From the NCBI GenBank assembly GCA_007844125.1, contig CM017562.1:63484138-63548137 (forward strand): DNA of 64,000 bases, given 5' to 3'. The translations under genes and the position numbers were made by a program. The DNA is from Sinonovacula constricta. Lineage: Eukaryota > Mollusca > Bivalvia > Cardiida > Solecurtidae. Of the stretch, positions 46,590 through 61,852 are shown one piece after another (positions within the stretch are counted from its first letter, which is position 1; every line of letters begins with the position of its first letter). The notes below the pieces were generated by a model. The model saw only the letters and a program-made list of their open reading frames with translations, did not search any database and was not told the origin of the DNA.

Positions 46590-47530
46590 TGCTTTGTTGA
46601 TGTCGTTGCTGGGGTATTTGCTTTGTTGATGTCGGTGCTGGAATTTGTGCTGTGTTGATGTCGTTGCTTGGGTATGTGATTTGTTGATGTCGTTGCAGGG
46701 GTATGTGCTTTATTGAAGTCGGTGCTGGGGTATGTGCTTTGTTGATGTCGTTGCTGGAGTATGTGCTTTGTTGATGTCGTTGCTGGGGTATGTGCTTTGT
46801 TGATGTCGTTGCTGGGATATGTGATTTGTTGATGTCGTTGCTGGGGTATGTGATTTGTTGTTGTCGTTGCAGGGGTATGTGCTTTGTTGATGTCGTTGCT
46901 GGGGTATGTGATTTGTTGATGTCGTTGCTGGGGTATGTGCCTTGTTGATGTTGTTGCTGGAGTATGTGCCTTGTTGAAGTCGTTGCTGGGGTATGTGCTT
47001 TTTTGATGTCGTTGCAGGGGTTTGTGCCTTGTTGATGTCGTTGCTAGGGTATGTGCTTTGTTGAAGTCGTTGCTGGGGTATGTGCCTTGTTGAAGTCGTT
47101 GCTGGGGTTTGCGATTTGTTGATGTCCTTGCTGGAGTATGTGCTTTGTTGAAGTCGTTGCTTGGGTATGTGCTTATTTGATGTCGTTGCTGGGGTATGTG
47201 CTCTGTTGATATCGTTGCAGGAGTATGTTCTTTGTTGATGTCGTTGCTGGGGTATGTGCTTTGTTGAAGTCGTTGCTGGGGTATGTGCTTATTTGATGTC
47301 GTTGCTGGGGTATGTGCTCTGTTGATATCGTTGCAGGGGTATGTGCCTTGTTGATGTCGTTGCTGGGGTATGTGTCTTGTTGAAGTCGTTGCTGGGGTAT
47401 GTGCCTTGTTGAAGTCGTTGCTGGGGTTTGCGATTTGTTGATGTCCTTGCTGGAGTATTTGATTTGTTGATGTCGTTGCTAGGGCATGTGCTTTGTTGAC
47501 GCCGTTGCTAGGGTATATGCTATGTTAAAG
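46590..47530 (+). repeat. 29-bp minisatellite, ~32 units (unit-3 counterpart of the 5-kb array)
   Basis: Units contain TTTGTTGATGTCGTTGCTGG followed by GGTATGTGC. It lies between the same flanks as 20995-25915 (GGATTCCGGGAAGACTATGA before; TCGTTCC and CCAAATCTGATCC after). The shared core GTTGCTGG-GTATGTG shows common origin, but the consensus differs and the array is five times shorter. Confidence 0.93.
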
Positions 47531-47547
47531 TCGTTTTTTGGTTTATG

Positions 47548-47700
47548 TGTTGTGTTGTGTCGTTCCGATCGTTGCTGCTTTGTGTTTTGTTGTGTCGTTC
47601 CGATCGTTGCTGCTTTGTGTTTTGTTGTGTCGTTCCGATCGTTGCTGCTTTGTGTTTTGTTGTGTCGTTCCGATCGTTGCTGCTTTGTGTTTTTGTGTCG
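47548..47700 (+). repeat. 35-bp tandem repeat, four units
   Basis: Four near-identical units beginning GTCGTTCCGATCGTTGCTGC. Unit 2 has one unit at the equivalent place (~25920), so it expanded after the duplication. Confidence 0.9.
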
Positions 47701-51539
<3,839 letters not shown>

Positions 51540-53215
51540 AGTGTAGCATATATGTAACATGATGAGTGTGTAGCATATATGTAGCATGATGAGTGTGTAG
51601 CATATGTGTAACATGATGAATGTGTAGCATATATGTAGCATGATAAGTGTGTAGCATATGTGTAACATGATGAGTGTGTAGCATATGTGTAGCATGATGA
51701 GTGTGTAGCATATGTGTACCATGATGAGTGTGTAGCATATGTGTAGCATGATGAGTGTGTAGCATATGTGTAACATGATAAGTGTGTAGCATATGTGTAA
51801 CATGATGAGTGTGTAGCATATGTGTAGCATGATGAGTGTGTAGCATATGTGTAACATGATGAGTGTGTAGCATATGTGTAGCATGATAAGTGTGTAGCAT
51901 ATGTGTAGTATGATGAGTGTGTAGCATATGTGTAACATGATGAGTGTGTAGCATATGTGTAGCATGATGAGTGTGTAGCATATATGTAACATGATGAGAG
52001 TGTAGCATATGTGTAACATGATGAGTGTGTAGCATATGTGTAACATGATGAATGTGTAGCATATGTGTAACATGATGAGTGTGTAGCATATGTGTAGCAT
52101 GATGAGTGTGTAGCATATATGTAGCATGACGTGTGTGTAGCATATGTGTAGCATGATGAGTGTGTAGGATATGTGTAGCATGATGAGTGTGTAGCATATG
52201 TGTAACATGATGAGTGTGTAGCATATGAGTAACATGATGAGTGTGTAGCATATGTGTAGCATGATGAGTGTGTAGCATATGTGTAGCATGATGAGTGTGT
52301 AGCACATGGGTAACATGATGAGTGTGTAGCATATGTGAAGCATGATGAGTGTGTAGCATATGTGTAACATGATGAGTGTGTAGCATATGTGTAGCATGAT
52401 GAGTGTGTAGCATATGTGTAGCATGATGAGTGTGTAGCATATGTGTAGCATGATGAGTGTGTAGCATATATGTAGCATGATGAGTGTGTAGCATATATGT
52501 AACATGATGAGTGTGTAGCATATGTCCACCATGATGAGTGTGTAGCATATATATAACATGATGAGTGTGTAGCATATATATAACATGATGAGTGTGTAGC
52601 ATATATATATAACATGATGAGTGTGTAGCATATGTCTAACGTGATGAGTGTGTAGCATATATATAACATGATGAGTATGTAGCATATGTGTAGCATGATG
52701 AGTGTGTAGCATATATATAACATGATGAGTGTGTAGCATATGTGAAGCATGATGAGTGTGTAGCATATGTGTACCATGATGAGTGTGTAGCATATATATA
52801 ACATGATGAGTGTGTAGCATATGTCTAACGTGATGAGTGTGTAGCATATATATAACATGATGAGTGTGTAGCATTATGTGTAGCATGATGAGTGTGTAGC
52901 ATATATGTAACATGATGAGTGTGTAGCATATATGTAACATGATGAGTGTGTAGCATATGTATAACATGATGAGTGTGTAGCATATGGGTAACATGATGAG
53001 TGTGTAGCATATGTGTAACATGATGTGTGTAGCATATGTGTAGCATGATGAGTGTGTAGCATATGTGTAACATGATAAGTGTGTAGCATATGTGTAACAT
53101 GATGAGTGTGTAGCATATGTGTAGCATGATGAGTGTGTAGCATATATGTAACATGATGAGTGTGTAGCATATGTGTAGCATGATGAGTGTGTAGCATAAG
53201 GGTAACATGATGAGA
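51540..53215. repeat. 27-bp minisatellite, ~62 units (unit-3 copy)
   Basis: Same unit and flanks as 29676-30256. Variant units with TATATATAACATGATGAGTG cluster at ~52540-52870, so the array has internal sub-blocks. Open minus-strand frames of up to 529 codons across it are a consequence of the 27-bp period. Confidence 0.95.
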
Positions 53216-53326
53216 CGATTTTTGTTTTTCAAGGGAAAGATTACATTGGTCGATGTTAATTAACATTAAAGTTAAAGGTTACTCTGGTACTTGTTAATTA
53301 ATATTAAAGTGAAAGGTTACTTTGGT

Positions 53327-55330
53327 CTGTGGTTTGTGCCTGTTCCAAAAAAAGGTTCGCATTCAAACTTAAATAATTACAGAGGTATTGCGCTTACAAG
53401 TATTTTCTATAAGTTACTATCAAATATTATCAATACACGTTTGTCTGATTGGGTGGAAGCTAATAACATTTTAAATGAGTTTCAGTATGGTTTTAGACAG
53501 AATCGGAGTACGGTGGATTGTATTTTTGTTTTATAATTCATAAAGTAAGTTAATAATGAAAATGGTAATTTATATTGTTGTTTTGTTGATTTTAAAAAAG
53601 CCTTCGATCTAGTCTATGAGAACGGTATATGTATTAAATTAATAATAAATGGATGTTCTTCCAAAATTGTAAAATTTTTGCAATATATGTATGCTACTGT
53701 TAAACAATGTGTGTACGTTTAAATGGTAAATGCTCTGATTTCTTTAATAGCTCTACTGGCGTTAAGCAGGGTGAAACTTGATCTCCGTTACTTTTTCGCA
53801 TGATTATTAACGACATGTATGATAACATTATTTCTAACAATGAAAACAATGTTCTTAACACAATATCACTTGCTTAAATGAATTTGTTTATTCTACTATT
53901 TGCGGATGACACTGTATTATTTTCGAGGATAGCTATAGGCTTATAAAATCATGTTAATGCACTTGAAAATTATTGTAATTCTTGGGGCATAGAAGTAAAT
54001 GTTTTGAAATCAGCTATTGTAGTTTTTGGCAAAGGTATCAATAGAAGAAACAATGTTTTAAAAATGTAAGATGAATACGGTCAATGTCAGGGGTTTTGTG
54101 AAATATAATGGCAAGCAAATTAAAAATATGAATGAGTTAACATATTTAAGAGTTACATTAAAGGCTAACTGTTCTTTTTATACGTCACAGAAGCATTCAT
54201 CTGAAAGTGCTCTTAAAGCCTGGTTTTCCCTTCATTCCTTATTTGATGAAATATCTGTACATGTTCAAGATAAACTTAAATTGTTTGATGCAATGATTCT
54301 TCCAATATTGTGCTACGGATGTGAAGTTTGAGGTTTTCACAAAGCCCCTGACATTGACCGTATACATCTAAAATTTCTAAAACATGTATTATCTGTTAAG
54401 CAACAAACTGACAGTACTTCAGTGTATGGAGAACTGGGTAGATTGCCTTTAGTTTTCACTTGCAGAATTCGTATTATTAAATATTGGGTAAAAGTAAATA
54501 AACATTCTAACTCTTTGCAAATAAACGGGCTCATTTAACCAATAATGACGGTAATTATATTTAGAAATGGACATTAAATGTTAAAGACATTTTTGAAAAG
54601 CTTGGGTTAGGCTATCTATTTCTTAACGAGTCTTACAACAGTGATGACATAAGGTTAATAACACAGAGCATTATTGACCAATATGTACAATGCTGGCATT
54701 ATTCGATTAATGATTCTAGTATTAGCTAGAAACATACTACATATTTAAGAATGATTTTGAATTTGAAAAATATCTTATGGTTGTTGAAAACCCCCTTCAT
54801 CGAGGAGCCTTATCTAAATTGAGATGTTCTTCCCATAAACTCGCAAAGGAGAAGAGAAGAATGTAGACTTAGAAACATTGATAAACAGGATAGGCAATGT
54901 ATATATTGTCGAATGAATGTCATCGAAAACGAATAATATTTTGTTCTAGTATGTCCTTTTTACAGAGAATTAAGAACTAGTATATTGCCTAACTATTTTT
55001 GCTCTTGGCCAAGTATTGTTAAATTCAAACAACTAACGAAATGCAACCAAACAGGATTAACTAAACGACTAGCTAGATTTGTATACCTTGCAAATTGTAA
55101 AAGAAAAAATGTATAGTAGAATTTTTTTTAACTTCCATGTTAACTTGAAATATAATTGTACTTGGCTTAATAGTATACACATACCTTGTACATTTGCTAC
55201 ATACTTTTCTCTATGCATAACATGTATGCAATTAATGATACTTTATCTGTGTACTTTTGTCGCCATATTTATTTATTTATGTATGGCCATAAACATATAA
55301 GTTTGTGCAAATAAAATATTGAATTGAATT
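53327..55330 (+). mobile_element. 5'-truncated LINE, unit-3 copy
   Basis: Orthologous to 30337-32331. Motifs: VPVPKKGSHSNLNNYRGIAL, FQYGFRQNRSTVDCIFVL, CFVDFKKAFDLVYENG, STGVKQGET, LLFADDTVLFS, FDAMILPILCYGCEV. It carries its own set of stops and shifts, different from those of unit 2. The 3' end is GTGCAAATAAAATATTGAAT. Confidence 0.85.
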
Positions 55331-56245
55331 TGTCTATGTTAATTAATATTCAAGTGAATGGTTATTCTGATGATGTTAATTAATATTAAAGTGAAAGGTT
55401 ACACTGGTCGATGTCAATTCATATTCAAGTAAAAGGTTACTCTGGTCCTTGTTATTTAATAATCAAGTGAAAGGTTATTCTGATGATGTTAATTAATATT
55501 TAAGTGAAAGGTTACTCTTGTCGATTTTAATTATTATTCAAGTTAATGGTTACTCTGGTTGATGTTAATTAATATTCAAGTGAAAGGTTACTCTGGTCCT
55601 TGTTAATTAATATTCAAGTGAAAGGTTACTGTGGTCGATGTTAATTAATATTCAAGTGAAAGGTTACTCTGGTCGATGTTAATTAATATTCAAGTGAAAG
55701 GTTACTCTGGTCGATGTCAATTAATATTCAAGAGAAAGGTTACTCTGGTCGATGTTAATTAATATTCAAGTGAAAGGTTATTCTGGTCGATGTTAATTAA
55801 TATTCAAGTGAAAGGTTAGTCTGTTCGATGTTAATAAATATTCAAGTGAAAGGTTAGTCTGTTCGATGTTAATAAATATTCAAGTGAAAGGTTACTCTGG
55901 TTGATGTTAATTAATATTCAAGTGAAAGGTTACTCTGGTCGATGTCAATTAATATTCAAGTGAAAGGTTACTCTGGTCGATGTTAATTAATATTCAAGTG
56001 AAAGGTTATTCTGGTCGATGTTAATTAATATTCAAGTGAAAGGTTAGTCTGTTCGATGTTAATAAATATTCAAGTGAAAGGTTAGTCTGGTCGATGTTTA
56101 TTAATATTCAAGAGAAAGGTTACACTGGTCGATGTTAATTAATATTCAAGTGAAAGGTTACTCTGGTCGATGTTAATTAATATTCCAGTGAAAGGTAACT
56201 GGTCGATGTTAATTAATATTCAAGTAAAAGGTAACTCTGGTTGAT
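55331..56245. repeat. 38-bp minisatellite, ~24 units (unit 3)
   Basis: Units contain GATGTTAATTAATATTCAAG and GTGAAAGGTTACTCTGGTC. Higher-order similarity is visible: the pair of GTTAGTCTGTTCGATGTTAA units near 55813-55880 recurs near 56040-56090. Confidence 0.92.
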
Positions 56246-56922
56246 TTGTTTTGACTTTATTTTGCATGAAACCAAAAGAAAGAATGCATGTATATCAAAG
56301 TAAAAATGTGTAATACAATGCTGTTAAACCCGCCCTGACAAGTGTTATAATCCTTTGTATGTACTTTCAACGTTTTACATATGAATTGTAATCTTTTTGT
56401 TGAATGTATTTTGCTTCAAATAAACTTAATGCAGACACACACATGATAATTGTATTAGTTTATACTCATTACATAATCCTTGTAGCATCTGATTTAAATG
56501 GGACCTACTACACAAACTTACACATAAGCAACTCCTATTTCTCATAACCCAACTAGAAGACATGACATTGACTCTTCTGATTAAAGGTGCAATTGCTTTA
56601 GATCATTAAATATTCGGTAAAACTAAATGGATTTGTTCTAGATCTGCAACACCATTCATTGTCATCAAGTCTTAGTATTCAAAACCTAGGAACACAGCTG
56701 CAAACATTTTGAGTCTGTCTTTCAGATCATGAAGTGTGATGCAAAGGATTCTAAAGGCAAGGCTTCTCTACTGCCAGGACTGTCGGCTATGAACAAGTAA
56801 ACAGTAAAACCTTTAAGGTATTCAACTGGATATAAGACCAACATCACTGGTGTAAGCTCTGGTTGCTGCATAATCAGTAACTCTATTCTAAAATTCAAAG
56901 GAAGTTAAATATCCACTTGACG
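56246..56922. other. 3' flank of protease unit 3
   Basis: Colinear with 33021-33746; no ORF or RNA recognised. Confidence 0.6.
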
Positions 56923-57093
56923 TTACTGGCGGTGGTATGCGTGTCTGATAAACTGGATCCAAGGGAGGTAACTTGTCACGCGGGTGTAGACCCCGGGGCT
57001 GTTTGACCAACCACACTCGATACCATAACTGGTGATGCCCACCACCTTCCAACCAGCTGGGTCGTGGACCACAAGAGGGCCGCCAGAGTCGCC
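56923..57093 (-). CDS. Protease unit 3 exon E7: catalytic Ser and C-terminus
   Basis: 171 bp, acceptor CCTGACAG, stop TAA at 56925-56923. Encodes [38 protein letters not shown] and [16 protein letters not shown]. Confidence 0.92.
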   Translation of the reverse strand, partial: GDSGGPLVVHDPAGWKVVGITSYGIECGWSNSPGVYTRVTSYLPWIQFIRHAYHRQ

Positions 57094-60000
57094 CTGTCAG
57101 GAAATATAACAATACGGTTCAGATGTCATTTGCACATATGGTCAATTTAATAAAATCTTTTTTTCAGTTGGTCACGACATAAATGAAATTAAAAGATCTT
57201 ACACATTTCTAAATTTTAGAGTACATGTACCTACGTTACATGTGGTCTTTCCACCATATTTATGCCCAGCACACAGTTTCTCTCCCATGAAGTTTTTTCC
57301 AAGTTGATCCTTGCACTCCCTGTATGAGAACACTGTCATGTCCACCTCCCTCAGTACCTTGACCCCTTGGCCTCCTGGATATACAATATATTAATATATG
57401 TACACAATTTAAACAAGGAGTAAAAACTCTTGAGCAAATAATCCTGTTTGGATTATCTCAAATTTACTCACAACTGTTCATTAATATCAATCATCCAAGC
57501 AGATATTACAAAATTCTGCTGAATTATAATAAAGGAGTTTTCTGTACAATAATAGCCAACAGAAGAATGAACAAACATGGACGTCCAAATGAGCTAACAA
57601 TCTTTCTGATTGCATTGTTGTTCCTTTCTTAAATGTTATCGTAATATTATTTTGTATGAGTGACTAAAAATACTTTTTATCATGTTTAGTGATTACAAAT
57701 TCCTAGATCCCACATGCAGTACAAGAAATAGCTAAAACATTTCCAAATCCACCATAGATAAAAGAATGACCCCTAAAATTTGTCTTATATGGAAAATGAC
57801 ATCACAATTATGACGTCATAGTAACATAACCAGTCACAATTTACTTGTTTATCTGTGTTGACATGTTTTTAAATCTCCTTCAAAGGGAACCGAGTGCATC
57901 CTCTCACTCCGCCTCACTACCTCCTCAGGACCTACACACATCTTTAGCGTCTATGCCCTTGCACTCTGTTCCACAGCCGAGGCTAAAGATTGATTCTATT
58001 AAACAATGATAAAACCTGTTCCTGTTCGGAGTCTTCGACACCAAGGTAGGCGCAGCCTACAACTCCTGGCCACGTTGCATCAGACAATTCGGTGTTTGAT
58101 AGCTCAACAGACAGTGGCTACTTGAGCTCTCCTCCTTACATGATCTCGCCACCACCAACACCTACTCCACCAAGCCTCACAACAGAGTGTCTTAGCGACA
58201 TCCCAGGTCAAAGCACTGACACCAGCTGGACCACGTCATCACTAGAAGATCCATGCTGAACCACGTACTCCTCACGAGCAGTTACCATAGTGCCAACTGC
58301 GACACCGATCACTTCATGGCATGTTGCATCTCCGACCCAGACGAATCCAACGCTCCAAGCAGAAGAGCTAGCCTTGCATCGACACGGCCAAAACCTAAAA
58401 GCCTGAGCTGCGCGAACGCTTTGGACACCTTCGGGAAGAGAGCCAAGAAGAACGAAGACTGGTTCTAGTCTGGGATCGAAGTGATGGAGCCTGTCTTAGC
58501 CGCCAAGGGTGCTGCGCTTCTAAAGTACAAGAGGAAACCCCGCAAGAGAACACTGGCCGCCTTACAGAGAAGCCCGCAATAACGTCATGAAGTTCGCCGC
58601 TGGTCTGCAAATGACTATGGCTGAGGCTTTGCAGTGACATCCAGAACTCTCCAGACTGCGGAAACACCCTTGCCATGTACGAGGGTTGACGAAAGCATTT
58701 GGACCAAGTGACACCAAGTTGCACCCCTCAAGTCCACCTCCGGCGACATCATCAAGAACCGAGGCGAGCAGATGGAGAGATGGGTTGAACACTACGCAGA
58801 GCTGTACTCTAGAGAGAATGTCGTTACCGACCCAGCCATGGAGAATACCACCCAACTGCCCACCATGGGAGAAGTCGACTGGCCACCCACCATCGAGGAG
58901 CTCAGAAAAGCCATTGACTCGCTGTCCTGTGGGAAAGCACCAGGCAGTGATGGAATACCAAGAGAGGTTTTGTAGGTCGCAAAAGAGAGCTCCTTCCTTG
59001 GATATCTTTATGAATTTTTGCTACTGTGCTGGGAAGAGGGAACGATACCCAAAGACATGCTTTAAGCGAAGATCATCACGCTCTACAAGAACAATGGCGA
59101 CCGCAGCGACTGCAACAACTACCGTGGGATCTCAGCATCTCAGTGCCACGAACAGCGACGTCCCTTCTACTTCGCCTTCATTGACCTGACTAAGGCATTT
59201 GACTTGGTCAGTCGGTCTGGGCCTCTCCGCCCTCCTCCACAAGATTAGATGCCTCACAAAGCTTCTGAAGATGGTCGGGTCATTCCACAACATATCTGGC
59301 ACTGTTCAGTACGACGGAGCGTCATCGGACTGCTTCCCAATAAAGAGTGGAGTGAAACAAGGGTGTGTCCTGGGCCCGACACCTTTCGGCATATTGTTCT
59401 CCCTGCTCCTGCGCTACGCATTTAGCGAATCCGAAATCTTCCTCCACACAGGAACATATTCAATTTTGCCCGCCTTAGAGCGAAGACCAGGGTGCGCAAG
59501 GTCCTCATCCAGGAGGTGCTCTTTACCGATGACGCCACCCTCACCGTTCACACAGAAGCTGCCTTTCAGCGACTCATCACTCACTTCGCGAAGGCATGCA
59601 GAGTTTGGCCTCACCATCAGCCTCAAGAACCAACATCATGGGTCAGGATGTCAGCACCACTCCCAAAATAACCATCGGCGTTTACACACTGAAGGTGGTG
59701 GACAAGTTCACAACGTGAGGATAGGCAGGGCAGCAACCGCCATGGCCCGCCTAGCGAAGTGTGTGTGGGACAACCCTATGCTGACCCTCAACACAAAGAT
59801 GAAGGGGTACCAAGCGTGGGTGCTGAGTACTCTTCTGTACGGCAGTGGGGCTTGGTGGACCCAGTACACGTACCAAGAACGAAAACTGAACGCCTTCCAC
59901 ATGGGCAGTCTCAAACGACTCTTCGGCATCATCTGGCAGGATCACGTCTCCAACGCAGATGTTTCGGCCCAGGCGGGCCTGTCAAGCATGCTCGCCACCC

Positions 60001-61852
60001 TAACCCAGAGTCGCCTGCGCTGGCTCGGACACGTATGCAAGACAGGCTAAGGTGAAGAGGGAGATTCAGCACAATGAAAGGAAGAGCCCAGTACCCACCA
60101 CGGACCACCTTTGCAGCAAGTGCGGCAGGAGCTGCAGTTCTCGCAGTGGCTTATTCAGTCACATCCGGCACTGCTGCTCCACAACTAAGTAAATACCCAG
60201 CTTCAGACTCCATTGTCTCTAGAGGCAGAAGGATGTCAACAACAGCAGCTTAGCATATTTGAATCTTTTACTCTTTCCTTATGACAGCCACCTTTCCATA
60301 ACATTATCAGCTAAATAATGATACTCGTTTTACTAGAAAATAATGGCCTGACATTGGTTTGGGCAACTTCAGGGGAAATAATGTTTTATTATCATCAGAA
60401 GAACTTGTGTGTGGTGTATCTGCATTTTACCTTTTCTTCACAAATGCGATTATGGATGGCGCCTTTACATTCTAGTGCAACCCAGGTTTTGGCGCCATCG
60501 GCGCAATCCAAATCATGTAACAGTTTATATCTGACTCCTAACTAATGAGGTCTAACCATTTTGGGCCTTTCTTAAAAGTCCAATCTGAACCAGGCCACAT
60601 GTTCAAATTCGGGGATAGATTTCTTATCTTCTTCACTATTCGTTTGAGGTCTTGTCCTTTCAATGTATCCGTCCAGTTGAACCTCTCACTGCTCAAAAGA
60701 CTTGTGGTTGTCCATCATCTTGTTACGACAAGCTTATGATGTTGTAAGGGTGGAAGTATGTATGTATGTACATATGAGTCTAACTGTTCATATGGTGATA
60801 AAAGATCTGAGTCGCCCCAACCGAGAGGTTAGAGTCGCTGACTTGAAACTCATCAGCCCCTTACGACATGGGTTCGAGTCCCGGTTGGGTTGAGAACTTT
60901 CATTATAGCAGGTCTTCCAGCTGCCCAGCAGCGCGCCGATGATTCTACCCAGATATATATCTGGAATCTTCCTCCACCAATTTTTAGCTGGACGTCACCA
61001 GAGCAACCATTACCGTGTCCTTGATATAACCAAAAAGAGAACTACCTACAAAGGGCACTGGAGAGTTGACAAGAAGATAGAACAACCTACAGTGGGCACT
61101 GGTGAACTGACAAGTAGATTGAACGACATATAGTGGGCACTGGAGAATAAACAAGAAGATTGAACTACATACAGTGAGCAGTGGAGAACTGACAAGTAGA
61201 TAGAACGACGTACCAAACCTGGTAGCGAAATCGATAAAGCGCCTGCTCATTGTACAGGAGGCCCCGGGTTCGATCCATGTCCGCGACATACCAAAGTCGT
61301 TAAAGATGGTAGTGGTATAGATTCCTTGATAACGCTCAAGCAAATATGAGTTAAGCTCCATGACTGGTTGGTCCGGTGTCCGGACAATTTGACTGGGTTT
61401 GGTATCATGCCAGGTGTTTCCGGCATGCTAAACACATTGAAGTCAGCACTATATCTGTTTCAAGTGAACACCTTCTCCTGATAACTGAAATACTGTTAGT
61501 GGGACGATAAACCAATAAACATAGAACTATATACAGTGGGCACTGGAGAATTGACAAGAAGATAGACCTATCTACAGTGTGGGCACAGGATAATTGACTA
61601 AAACAGCTTTTCTAATACCACACAATAATCCATACATATACATAAAAACGCATATATAAATATGATACGGATACATATAAACAAAATCCATATATAAACA
61701 AAATCACACATGATCGCGCGCGCACTCACGCACTCGTACATAACCCCGCTCAGACTGACCGTAGTAGAGAGTTCCCCATCCTGTGGCCGTACATGTGCGG
61801 TGTTCAAAATTATCCTCTGGAGACGGGAGGCAGGCCGGCCGTATTGATGGAC
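56923..61852 (-). CDS. Secreted S1 serine protease, unit 3 (exons E5-E7 only; 5' part off window)
   Basis: Three exons (61852-61745, 57374-57235, 57093-56923) join in frame, from IRPACLP and TATGWG through Cys168/Cys182 to GDSGGP and a TAA stop. None of the unit-2 lesions in these exons is present. Position 189 is Thr, 190 Thr, 192 Asn and 226 Gly (NSPGVYTRV), so the S1 pocket is open but lacks the trypsin Asp. The intron between E6 and E5 is 4.4 kb because of a LINE and a SINE. E4-E1 are expected beyond base 64000: the last ~170 bases match the sequence just downstream of E4 in unit 1. Confidence 0.85.
57235..57374 (-). CDS. Protease unit 3 exon E6
   Basis: 140 bp, acceptor TATATCCAG, donor AAC|GTAGGT. 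Encodes [20 protein letters not shown] and [17 protein letters not shown], ending in phase 0 just before GDSGGP. Confidence 0.9.
57619..60244 (+). mobile_element. LINE of the 'craniofacial development protein 2' type, copy 2, in intron E6/E5
   Basis: More complete than copy 1. A decayed APE endonuclease region (from ~57890: [16 protein letters not shown], then [20 protein letters not shown]) precedes [76 protein letters not shown] (catalytic FADD altered), [11 protein letters not shown] and [15 protein letters not shown]-terminal zinc-finger-like segment follows ([20 protein letters not shown], ~60105-60165). Many frameshifts. Unit 2 shows the empty site at ~34440-34500. Confidence 0.8.
60245..60615. 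other. Intron E6/E5 of unit 3, native sequence
   Basis: Matches 34500-34835 of unit 2 (AATAATGGTCTGACATTGGT-type text). No gene. Confidence 0.65.
60616..61029 (+). mobile_element. SINE-like insertion with a tRNA-Ser-like head
   Basis: Absent from unit 2 at ~34835. Bases 60811-60892 look like a class II tRNA: GAGAGGTTAGAGTCGC (A box), GACTTGAAACTCATC (TGA anticodon loop), a long variable arm and GGGTTCGAGTCCC (B box). The non-tRNA body follows to ~61025. Stem mismatches and the insertion pattern favour a SINE over a working tRNA gene. Confidence 0.65.
61030..61210. repeat. Intronic minisatellite, ~38-bp units (unit 3)
   Basis: Units with CTACAGTGGGCACTG and GACAAGAAGATAGAAC; it resumes at 61530-61605 after the SINE. 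Counterpart of 34845-35050. Confidence 0.8.
61213..61525 (+). mobile_element. tRNA-derived SINE (unit 3 intron)
   Basis: Head with GGTAGCGAAATCGATAAAGC and B box GGGTTCGATCC, then TACCAAAGTCGTTAAAGATG and ATAACGCTCAAGCAAAT. Ortholog of 35052-35365. Confidence 0.78.
61745..61852 (-). CDS. Protease unit 3 exon E5: CLP / TGWG segment
   Basis: 108 bp, acceptor TGTTACAG, donor G|GTTATGT (phase 1). Reads [20 protein letters not shown] then [15 protein letters not shown] without a break. It serves as the reference for the extra base in unit 2. A longer ORF over it in another frame is a shadow. Confidence 0.85.

Noticed and set aside
51540..53215. CRISPR-like array
   Set aside because: Units are contiguous with no unique spacers, the DNA is eukaryotic, and the array is an ordinary minisatellite.
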